DNA of 64,000 bases. It comes from a bacterium. GTDB taxonomy: Bacteria > Planctomycetota > UBA1135 > UBA2386. Position numbers and translations under genes: made by a program. This document shows positions 8,251-15,993 of the stretch, piece after piece. Numbering within the stretch: position 1 is the first letter of the stretch; each line of letters begins with the position of its first letter. The notes beneath the pieces are model-generated. The model was not told the origin of the DNA. It ran no database searches and saw only the letters and a list, made by a program, of their open reading frames with translations. The DNA is taken from contig JANSXC010000023.1 of the NCBI GenBank assembly GCA_024743115.1, forward strand, positions 40,883-104,882. Reading direction: 5' to 3'.

Positions 8251-11193
8251 TCAGCGGAGTTCGACCGTGACCGGGCTCGTGGTGGAGTCACCGACCGTCA
8301 GCTCGGTCTCGCCGCGCAGGCTGCCGGCGAGCGTGACTCGATACTTGCCGGGCAGCAGCCACAGGTCGTAGCCGAACGGTTCGCCCTTCTTCGTCGGGAT
8401 CCAGCGATCGACGAGCTTCTCCTCGCCCCGGTAGACCGCGAGCGTTGCGCCGTAACACACCTCGGACTCGGCGTCGTACGAGAACTCCAGCCGCTGGTGC
8501 ACCCCGGTCGGCGTCGTGAGTGGGACCTCGGTGCGCTGGCCGGCGACGATCGTGAACGTCACGGCTTGCGCGGCGGCGTTCTTGCCCCAGGCCATGAGGC
8601 GGTACTCACCCGGATGAAGGATCGGGGTCGTCGGTTCCTCGCCCTGGGCGTGGATTGCCCAGCGCGCAGGCGAGCGTGTATCCGCGATCATGAACTTGAG
8701 GTCGGCGGCCGGCGCCGGGCTCGTGCGGATGATTGCGCGGCCGCCGGTGACGAACCGGACCTTCCCGAGGTCCCAGTGCTCTTGTGGGCCGATGTCACGC
8801 GGTTCGATTCGCGGCTCCGGATAACTGTCGCTTCGAAGCGTCACGGTCCAACGGCCGGTCGGCAGCTCTTCGAACGCGAACTTGCCGTCCGCGGTGGTCG
8901 TGACCGGCTCGTAGTAGCGATCCCGCCCCCGACACCGGACACTCACAGCGACGCCTGCCAGCGGCTTCCCGTTCGGGTCGACCACGGTTCCGCTGATCTG
9001 ATTGCTGCGATCCGCGCGTTGCAGCCGCACGTCGAGCGTGCCCTGCTCAGGTCGCACATCGTCGAGCGATCGCGGCGCGAAGTCTTCGTGAGTGATCTCG
9101 ACGGTGAGGCCGCGTTCTGCCGGACAGTTGGGAATCGCGAACTTGCCGGCCGCATCGGTGCGCGTGAACTTGACCCAGCCCTCGGTGGTCGGGGTGCGAC
9201 GGGCCGTGACCTGGATGCTGGCCTCGTGCACTGGCTGATTGTCGTCGTCGCGCACGAGGCCGGTGAGTTCGAGCCCCTTGCTGACCACCAGATCCAGTTC
9301 TCGCGTCCGGCCGCCGACGAGCTCGACGGCTCGTTCGCACTTGCCGTCCTCGTCGTGCTGAGCGACGAGTTTCACGGTGCCGGTCGGCAGGCCGCGCAGC
9401 TCGAAGTTGCCGCCCGCATCCGTATGCGCATACACATGGCCGATGTCGCCCCAATAGCCGTGCATCACCTCGGCGCCGGCGACGGGCTGGCTGGCCGGGG
9501 TCAGCACCCGACCCTTGACGACACCACCGGACTGCATGGTGATGGTGAGCACGGAAGTGCCGAACTCCGCGACGACGCAGCTGCTGCGCCATGGCGCCAT
9601 CTCTCGCGCGCGGACCCAGACCGGGTTCTCGCCGGGTGCCACGCCGACTGCGCGGAAGTGACCCTTCGCATCGGTGCGCAGGAACGCCGGCAAGGGTGGC
9701 TGATCCTCGATGTTGCCCTGGCCGACCCCCTGCACGCGACCGCTGCCGACGCAGACGATCGCCTGTTCGATCGGAGCGCCGTTGGCGTCGACCACCGTCC
9801 CTTCGACGATGCCGCCACCCGGCGTGACCCGGAGCGTGACGTCGACCGTCGAGCCTTCCTTGCCGTAGGCGAACTTCAGAGCGGACGCGCGATAGCCCGG
9901 CGCACGCGCACCTAGCATGCTCGGATGCGGAGCCCCACGGATCTCGAACTGACCGTCGGCGTTCGATATGGCCAGCGACTCCGGGTCGCGTCCGAGCAGG
10001 TGCGGCATCAGAACGTCGATACGCGCGCCGGCCACGGGGCGATCGTCCGGATCGACGACGCGGCCGCGCACCAGCTGGCCGACCGGCAGCGCGAGCTCGA
10101 GCGTCGCGGTTTCGCCCGCGACGATCTCGGCGCCACGCCCGGGGTCGAAGCGATCGGCCCAGACTGTGACGCGTCCGGGTTCGAGGTCGTCGATTCGCAC
10201 GAGTCCCTCTGCATCGGCGCGAAAACGGTGCGCCAGCCGCACGTCGGAGCGCGAACGTCGCAGATGAAGGGTGGCGTGCGCCGCGGGGGCGCGCTCGGAT
10301 CCCGCGTGTCGAATCAGAACTTCGAGACTGCCGGTGGTGGCCGGCGTGGCTGACTCGCGGGTTGCGACGGCGTCGCGTTCGACATCGCGCGCGCCCGCTG
10401 CGCTCGCGTCGCCGTTCTCGTCGAGAGTGCCCTGCGCGGCGTCGGGTGACTCGGCCGCGATGGTCGTCGACGGGAACGTCGTCGGCGACTCGTCGTTCGG
10501 CCACCAAACCAGCAGGGCGATGGCAGCCAGGACCGTGGCTGCCGCGGCGAGCTTCGTCTTGAGCGTCATGGCAAGGGTTCCTGTGAGCACGCCGAGTGGC
10601 ACGGCGTTCGACGGGTTCGGTGTCGCAGTCGGGGTAAGGGGAAGCGTGGGAGAAGCGCCGATGAGCGGCAGGAGCCACGCGCGACGGTCGCTGTGACCGC
10701 TGCTCCGGGCCGAGCCGTCGAGCACGCGCCGGAGTCGTTCGATCGCGCGGCGATGCAGGCTCCACACGCGCTCGGGCGGCAGGCCGAGGCGGTCGGCGAT
10801 CTCGCGCGGCGGCAGGCCTTCGAAGTAGCGCAGCAAGACGACCTCGCGTTGGTCCGCGCGCAACGCGTCGACGAGTTCGACCAACTGGCGCCGGCGCTCC
10901 TCGCGCTGCATGAGTTCGACGGACGAAGGCGCCGAGCGATTCTCGGCAGCGACGTCCTCGCGCCGGCGGCGGCGCTGGTCACCGCGCGCGAGGTTCTTCG
11001 TCACGTTGCGCATGATGCGCGCGAGCCACGCGCGCGGGCGCTCGACGTTGCCGCCGCCCGATTCGCAGGCGTGGAGCCAGGTCTGCTGCAGGATTTCCTC
11101 GGCGTTGCCGGCACCCAGGACCCGCGCGAGGGCGCGCAGATAGGGTTCTTCGCGCAGGAGCGCTTCGAGGTGCTGCTGAGGATCGTGCCGCAT
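8251..11193 (-). CDS. Transmembrane ECF sigma factor fused to carboxypeptidase-regulatory-like repeats (first)
   Basis: Residues 1-160 are an ECF sigma factor: region 2 around 15-75 (AEEILQQTWLHACES) and region 4 around 105-158 (LRYFEGLPPREIADRLGLPPERVWSLHRRAIERLRR). One membrane helix follows at about 213-231. The remaining ~740 residues hold at least five carboxypeptidase-regulatory-like/Ig-type units, recognisable by VRGRVVDPDDRPVAGA, VEGTVVDANGAPI, VKGRVLTPASQPVAGA, LTGLVRDDDNQPVHEA and ISGTVVDPNGKPLAGV. The sigma part would be cytoplasmic and the repeats outside the membrane. No separate anti-sigma gene adjoins it. GTG starts at 11214 and 11220 are possible. Confidence 0.88.
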   Translation of the reverse strand: MRHDPQQHLEALLREEPYLRALARVLGAGNAEEILQQTWLHACESGGGNVERPRAWLARIMRNVTKNLARGDQRRRRREDVAAENRSAPSSVELMQREERRRQLVELVDALRADQREVVLLRYFEGLPPREIADRLGLPPERVWSLHRRAIERLRRVLDGSARSSGHSDRRAWLLPLIGASPTLPLTPTATPNPSNAVPLGVLTGTLAMTLKTKLAAAATVLAAIALLVWWPNDESPTTFPSTTIAAESPDAAQGTLDENGDASAAGARDVERDAVATRESATPATTGSLEVLIRHAGSERAPAAHATLHLRRSRSDVRLAHRFRADAEGLVRIDDLEPGRVTVWADRFDPGRGAEIVAGETATLELALPVGQLVRGRVVDPDDRPVAGARIDVLMPHLLGRDPESLAISNADGQFEIRGAPHPSMLGARAPGYRASALKFAYGKEGSTVDVTLRVTPGGGIVEGTVVDANGAPIEQAIVCVGSGRVQGVGQGNIEDQPPLPAFLRTDAKGHFRAVGVAPGENPVWVRAREMAPWRSSCVVAEFGTSVLTITMQSGGVVKGRVLTPASQPVAGAEVMHGYWGDIGHVYAHTDAGGNFELRGLPTGTVKLVAQHDEDGKCERAVELVGGRTRELDLVVSKGLELTGLVRDDDNQPVHEASIQVTARRTPTTEGWVKFTRTDAAGKFAIPNCPAERGLTVEITHEDFAPRSLDDVRPEQGTLDVRLQRADRSNQISGTVVDPNGKPLAGVAVSVRCRGRDRYYEPVTTTADGKFAFEELPTGRWTVTLRSDSYPEPRIEPRDIGPQEHWDLGKVRFVTGGRAIIRTSPAPAADLKFMIADTRSPARWAIHAQGEEPTTPILHPGEYRLMAWGKNAAAQAVTFTIVAGQRTEVPLTTPTGVHQRLEFSYDAESEVCYGATLAVYRGEEKLVDRWIPTKKGEPFGYDLWLLPGKYRVTLAGSLRGETELTVGDSTTSPVTVELR

Positions 11194-11284
11194 CGGAGTC
11201 TTGGTGCATGACACCGCCACTCCCGATTCTGGTCGCTCCGATCCCGATTTTTCCAGGTCGCTCGCGATTGCGGCGCCGCGGAGG

Positions 11285-13909
11285 TCAGCGAGCGGGTGTG
11301 CGCACGACTTCGACCGTCGCGATCTCGCCGGCCTCGATCAGCACGGCCGCATGGTGGGGATCGCAGTCGTCGAGCTCGACCGTGAGGTCGTAGCGGCCGG
11401 GTGGCAGGAGCCGGTCGGCCTCGTTGACGCCCCGGGCCGCGATCTTGCCATGGCGTGTCGTGACGTAGCCGCCGCTCCCGCCGATCTGGAACCGCAACGG
11501 CACGTCGCGCCCGGCCTGGTCCGTGACGCGACACTTGCCCGCGAGAAACTCACCGGTCGGCGTCGTGGCGCGGATCCGCAGTCGCCCGCCGCGCTGCAGC
11601 GCGAGCGTGCGTTCGACCTGCCCGGCGAACGGCACGTCGACGATCAGTGAGGTGTTCGCGAACTCGCACGTGAGCCGTTCCTGCGGCCGTCGCGGCCGGC
11701 AGATCTCGACGCGATAGCGGCCGGGTTCGAGATCCGTGAACTCGAACACGCCGTCGTCGCCGGCTTGTTCGAAGCGGCGAGGCTCGACGCGCTTGGTGTC
11801 GGGTTCGAGGTCGAGACGATGCCAGACGAAGTGAGCCGTCGCTGGTTGCACGCCTTCGAGTTTCAGCGTCACCCGTCGGTCGGGTGCCGGGGTGAGTGGG
11901 ATTCGTTGCTCGGAGTAGCCTGCGGCCGTCGATAGCTCGATCCAGTTCTCCGTGAAACCTGGCGCGCCGGCGGTCACCCGAACGTTCTTTCCGGGTTCGA
12001 ACATCAATCGGATCCGGCCACCGTTGGTGTGCCCCTTGAGGTTCGTGCGTTCGCCGCGCAGCTCGAGCCACGACCCGTCGACCAGTTTCCCGTCGTGTTC
12101 GACCCGGATCGTCACGACCGCGGTGGGCAGCACGATCTCGACGTTCTGTGCCGGTGCGGTCACGCGGCGCGTCATGTTGTCGCCGAGGCAGAAAGCGTCG
12201 GGCAGGAACGTTTCGGCGACGATGTCGCACTCACGCGCGGGCAGGTTGTCGAGGCGGAAGTGGCCGTGCTCGTCGGTCGTCGTATTCGCGATGTCGAACC
12301 ACAGGATGTCACCGTGCCACCACCGGACGTCGGCGGCCGGTGGATACAGCGTCACGGGATTGTCGTCGACCAGCGCGTTGATCTCGGCGTCGCGCACGGG
12401 AGTGCCGTCGGCCTCGCGCAACGTGCCGGTGACCGCGTGGCCGGGATGCAGCGTCGTGTCGAGCACGTCGGTGTGGCGACTCGGACTGGCCACGACCCTC
12501 GTGCTCGCCGGCAACCAGCCCTTCTGCCCGGCGCGGCGGAACAGCATGCCGATCATCGGTATCTGGCCCAGGTTCGGAACCTCGAGATCCGCGGGCGGCA
12601 GCGCGACGACCAGTGCGGCAGCGCCGCGCGGCACGCGCATCTCGTAGCGACCGTCCGAGTCCGTGTGGGACGAGTCGGTCGGTTGTGCGACCGGCTGGTT
12701 CTCCCGCACGAGATGGACCGAAACTGGCGCGCGATGCACTGGCTTGCCGGTCGTCGAGGCGAGCACGCGGCCGCGCAGAGCACAGGCGGCGGTCAACTGC
12801 ACTTTCAGTGGCCGCTCCTCGGAACTCTTGCGAACGATCGCAGCGGACAGCGTGCGTCGCAGGCGCAGATAGCCGGGGTCGTCAGCGATCAGCTCGATGC
12901 CGCCAGGGCCGTCGATCCACGGAGTGACGTCGGCTGTGAACGTGCCGTTCGGGTTCACGGCGGCGCGCAGCTCCGGATGATCGGCGCCCCCGGCGCCGAG
13001 CACGAGCTGCGTCGACCAGGGCGCGTCGCGAACCATGCCGACGAGCAGGCCGTGAAGGTGCGTTCGGGGACCGGCGGCGGTGGAGCTCTTCGTGGCGGAG
13101 TCGGATTCGGGAGCGGTCGGCACGAGCTCTCGCTCGTTGTTCGATTCGGTCGTGGCGTTCGCTGGCGAGTCTCGCTGCGGATCCGTCGTCGCTGATGCCG
13201 CGTCGCCCGCGGCGTTGGCCACGGCCTCGGTCTGCATCGGGGTCGGCGCGGAGTCATCGTTGAGAAGCTGCACGCCGAAGCCGAGCGCAGTGACGACGAT
13301 CGCAGCGACGAGGAGTTTGGCTTTCACGGACATCAGCAGTGCCGGTATCAGGGTGGATGAAACGGTCCCTGCCATGGTCGTTCCGGCCGGCGCCGCGAGC
13401 AGCGCGAGCGCGCGTTGACGGCGTGCTCCGAGCGTTCGGCGCAAACTCGCGACCGCACGCTTGAGGCGTGTGCGGACCGTCTCCAGCGGCAGCCCTTGCC
13501 GGTTGGCGATGTCCCGCAACGGCAGGCCTTCGAAGAAGTACAGCAGCACGACCGTGCGCCCAGGTTCTGGCAGCGCGAGCACGTGGCGGACGACGTGGCG
13601 ATGAAGGTCGGCGCGTTCGGCGAGTTCGGCCGAAGAGGGCAGCGGCTCGGCATTCGCCACTGCAGCTTCGCGCTGTTGCCGTCGGCGATCAGAGCGGCGG
13701 TGCTGCCGCGCGAAGTTTTGCACCAGCCGGGTCAGCCAGCCGCGCAGGTTGTGTTGGGATCCGGGTGGCGTGCGGAGGGCCGCGGCCCAGGTGTCCTGCG
13801 CGACGTCCTCGGCGAGCGTCTCGCCCGCGATCGAACGCGCGAGCCGGCGCACCCAGTCGGCGTGCGCGAGCAGAGCGTCGATCGATGGCTGCGGCGAAGT
13901 GGACGTCAC
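11285..13909 (-). CDS. Transmembrane ECF sigma factor fused to carboxypeptidase-regulatory-like repeats (second)
   Basis: Same plan as the gene downstream of it. Sigma region 2 lies near residues 10-75 (AEDVAQDTWAAAL) and region 4 near 105-160 (LYFFEGLPLRDIANRQGLPLETVRTRLKRAVASLRR). A membrane helix lies at about 196-215, and an outer region contains carboxypeptidase-regulatory-like units such as LRGRVLASTTGKPVHRAPV and VTGTLREADGTPVRDA. The GTG at 13909 is the first start compatible with the sigma domain; the frame upstream of it overlaps the riboswitch. The two genes share strand and order with a gap of about 90 bases and are probably paralogues. Confidence 0.87.
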   Translation of the reverse strand: MTSTSPQPSIDALLAHADWVRRLARSIAGETLAEDVAQDTWAAALRTPPGSQHNLRGWLTRLVQNFARQHRRSDRRRQQREAAVANAEPLPSSAELAERADLHRHVVRHVLALPEPGRTVVLLYFFEGLPLRDIANRQGLPLETVRTRLKRAVASLRRTLGARRQRALALLAAPAGTTMAGTVSSTLIPALLMSVKAKLLVAAIVVTALGFGVQLLNDDSAPTPMQTEAVANAAGDAASATTDPQRDSPANATTESNNERELVPTAPESDSATKSSTAAGPRTHLHGLLVGMVRDAPWSTQLVLGAGGADHPELRAAVNPNGTFTADVTPWIDGPGGIELIADDPGYLRLRRTLSAAIVRKSSEERPLKVQLTAACALRGRVLASTTGKPVHRAPVSVHLVRENQPVAQPTDSSHTDSDGRYEMRVPRGAAALVVALPPADLEVPNLGQIPMIGMLFRRAGQKGWLPASTRVVASPSRHTDVLDTTLHPGHAVTGTLREADGTPVRDAEINALVDDNPVTLYPPAADVRWWHGDILWFDIANTTTDEHGHFRLDNLPARECDIVAETFLPDAFCLGDNMTRRVTAPAQNVEIVLPTAVVTIRVEHDGKLVDGSWLELRGERTNLKGHTNGGRIRLMFEPGKNVRVTAGAPGFTENWIELSTAAGYSEQRIPLTPAPDRRVTLKLEGVQPATAHFVWHRLDLEPDTKRVEPRRFEQAGDDGVFEFTDLEPGRYRVEICRPRRPQERLTCEFANTSLIVDVPFAGQVERTLALQRGGRLRIRATTPTGEFLAGKCRVTDQAGRDVPLRFQIGGSGGYVTTRHGKIAARGVNEADRLLPPGRYDLTVELDDCDPHHAAVLIEAGEIATVEVVRTPAR

Positions 13910-13984
13910 GTCGTCACAATGCCACGACTGCGCGACGTGGTTCAGATGAGGCGCGATTCTCGTTGCGGGCGAGCGTCGATCGGC

Positions 13985-14180
13985 GCGTGGGCTTGCTTCG
14001 GTTCGCCGGCCCGGGTACGAGCAGGGCGTCCCACGCGGGGAAGTCCGGTGCAAATCCGGCGCTGTCCCGCAACTGTGACCGACGACGACAGCGATCGATA
14101 CCACTGGCCGGGCGGCGTAGTCCGGCTGGGAAGGGATCGCCAGTAGGATGACTCGGGAGTCAGGATACCCGTGTGGAACC
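13985..14180 (+). promoter_or_regulatory. Cobalamin (B12) riboswitch
   Basis: The conserved AdoCbl-riboswitch core is readable: the GGGGAAGTCCGGTGCAAATC block followed by CCGGCGCTGTCCCGCAACTGTGA (14037-14077), a later CACTGG...CTGGGAAGG...GCCAGTAGGATGA section, and the 3' B12 box AGTCAGGATACCCG at about 14158-14171. It is oriented towards the exported-protein gene that starts about 100 bases downstream, so that gene is probably repressed when cobalamin is plentiful. The outer limits are approximate. It lies in the divergent gap upstream of an ECF fusion gene on the other strand. Confidence 0.93.
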
Positions 14181-14279
14181 GGCGCCGCGTTCGAGTGGCA
14201 CCGTCCAATCAGTCACCCCGATCCGCCGCGACTTCGTTCGTTCGGCGGTTCACCAGGCGCGTAGGACGCCCGGAACGTG

Positions 14280-15293
14280 ATGCATCAGAACCGACTCCTT
14301 GCCGCGGGCGCGATCGCCCTCGCGGCGGCAATCTCTCCTTTCGCTGCGGCTCAGGGCAGCATGTTCGCGACGCAAGTGATCGCGAGCAACACCAACGGCA
14401 ACGCGGGCGGCGGCATCTTTCTGCCGAGCAACGCGCTCGGTGCGCCGGCGGGCACCGCGCACGTGCACTCACTCGGGATCGCGGGCGATCTCACGCTCGG
14501 CTTCTCGGTGCCGATCGTTGACGGTCCGGGTGCCGACTTCATCGTCAGCGAGAACGCGTTCCGCCTGGCGTCGAACGCGCTCGCCACGTTCGCGGAGGTG
14601 GTATTCGTCGAGGTGAGCAGTGACGGCGTGCATTTCGCTCGTTTCCCGTCGCGCTACTTCGGACCCACGCAGCAACCCGGGCCGTTCGGCACGGTGCCGG
14701 TGGGATCCTATTCGGGTCTCGCCGGGCAGACACCGGTGCTCGCGACGACGCCCGGCGCGGATCCGCGGGATGTCGTCGAGGCGGGCGGTGATGCGTTCGA
14801 CCTGGCTGATCTCTCAGCGGACCCGCTCGTGCAGACCGGTCTCGTCGATCTCATGGCAATCGATCAGGTACGGCTCGTCGACGTTGTCAGCGGGCAATCG
14901 CTAGACAGTCTCGGGATGCCGATCTTCGACCCCGGTGCCGGGAGCGCCGACATCGACGCCGTGACCGCGATCCATCAACTCGGCAGCGTCGCGAGTAACG
15001 GCCCGCGCGTCACGATGGATATCCGCGTCGACGGTACGGTCACGTTGCGCTTCGAGGATCCGGATGGGTGGACCGACATCGATCCCGGCACGCTGCGGGC
15101 CGCGGCCGTTGGGATTCCGATCGGTGCGGGTGGTCTGCTCGGCGGCATGACGCTGCAGCAGGCGGATGCGACCGGGTTCACGCTGGTCCAGAACGTACCG
15201 CTGCCGCCGAGCCTGTTGTTCACGCTGTCGTTCTCGGTCAAGGATCGTGCTGGCAATCGCAGCGGTATCACACGCACGCGGCCGACGTTCTGA
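14280..15293 (+). CDS. Exported protein of the B12-locus cell-surface type, riboswitch-controlled
   Basis: A signal peptide (residues about 1-25, ending FAAAQ) leads a 337-residue secreted protein. The segments GADFIVSENAFRL, FAEVVFVEVSSDGVHFARFP, GGDAFDLADL and IDQVRLVDVVSG match, from memory, a family of cell-surface proteins that sit beside TonB/BtuB genes and cobalamin riboswitches in other phyla. The leader here is a cobalamin riboswitch, which independently points to vitamin B12 acquisition. No TonB receptor or ABC importer is nearby. A role in binding or capturing corrinoids is inferred. ATG 14280 is preferred to the GTG just before it. Confidence 0.75.
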   Translation: MHQNRLLAAGAIALAAAISPFAAAQGSMFATQVIASNTNGNAGGGIFLPSNALGAPAGTAHVHSLGIAGDLTLGFSVPIVDGPGADFIVSENAFRLASNALATFAEVVFVEVSSDGVHFARFPSRYFGPTQQPGPFGTVPVGSYSGLAGQTPVLATTPGADPRDVVEAGGDAFDLADLSADPLVQTGLVDLMAIDQVRLVDVVSGQSLDSLGMPIFDPGAGSADIDAVTAIHQLGSVASNGPRVTMDIRVDGTVTLRFEDPDGWTDIDPGTLRAAAVGIPIGAGGLLGGMTLQQADATGFTLVQNVPLPPSLLFTLSFSVKDRAGNRSGITRTRPTF

Positions 15294-15302
15294 TCGTCGA
15301 CG

Positions 15303-15785
15303 CTATTGCCCGGGCGCGGAGCTCCCCTTCCGCTTTCGCATGACGTAGCGCCCGATCTCGACACCGCGGGCGTCGACGAACTCGTGGCGCTCGACTTCGA
15401 AGCCCTGGCGTTCGAAGAAGGGGCGCGCCGCTTCGCTTGCTTCGGTGTGGAACGACACCACTCCCACGGCTGCGAGTTCGTGTTCGGCGTGCTTCAGCAA
15501 GGCTGTTGCTACCCCGGAGCGCGCGTGGTCCGGGTGCACGAACATCAGGTCGATGTGACCGTTGTCGTGAAAGCCGACGAACCCGGCCAGCTGCCCGTCG
15601 ATCTCGGCGACCCGGACGTCGACTGCCGCGAGTCGACGCCGCCAGTAGTCGGGATCCGGCGGATTCGGCGCCCAGGCGTGCAGCTGGTTCGCGTCGTAGT
15701 GCGGGCTGGCGAGGCCGTGAACCGAACTCGTGAACAGCTCGGCGAGTTCCGCCGAGTCGGATGGGTGGGCTGCGCGAATCCTCAT
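15303..15785 (-). CDS. GNAT-family N-acetyltransferase
   Basis: 160 residues with the GNAT fold signature: the N-terminal RIRAAHPSDSAELAELF, the strand GQLAGFVGF, then VHPDHARSGVATALLKHAE, which is the acetyl-CoA pyrophosphate loop (R/QxxGxA), and the C-terminal ARPFFERQGF motif. The substrate is unknown. It is convergent with the exported B12-locus-type gene, nine bases apart, with no obvious terminator between them. The 208-base gap beyond its start holds no other gene. Confidence 0.9.
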   Translation of the reverse strand: MRIRAAHPSDSAELAELFTSSVHGLASPHYDANQLHAWAPNPPDPDYWRRRLAAVDVRVAEIDGQLAGFVGFHDNGHIDLMFVHPDHARSGVATALLKHAEHELAAVGVVSFHTEASEAARPFFERQGFEVERHEFVDARGVEIGRYVMRKRKGSSAPGQ

Positions 15786-15993
15786 GAGAGCAACCGCCCC
15801 AGAATAGTGACCGGAAGCGAGAACCAGTGCCGCGTCTTCGCGTTGGCAGAAGACGCGCTGTTCCTCCGGCCAGAATTGCCCGAAAACGAACCTGTCGGCG
15901 CCCGATCGGTGCGTGCTCTTCGCCGGCTATCGACGGTCGACCATGACCGGCATCCCCTTCGGCACAGCGTCTCCTTCGGCAGAAAGAAATCGC

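Noticed and set aside
8056..9915. Plus-strand ORF of 619 codons opposite the first ECF fusion gene
   Set aside because: Its translation is Arg/Asp-rich with no fold-like pattern, while the minus strand has clear carboxypeptidase-regulatory repeats; it is a GC-rich shadow.
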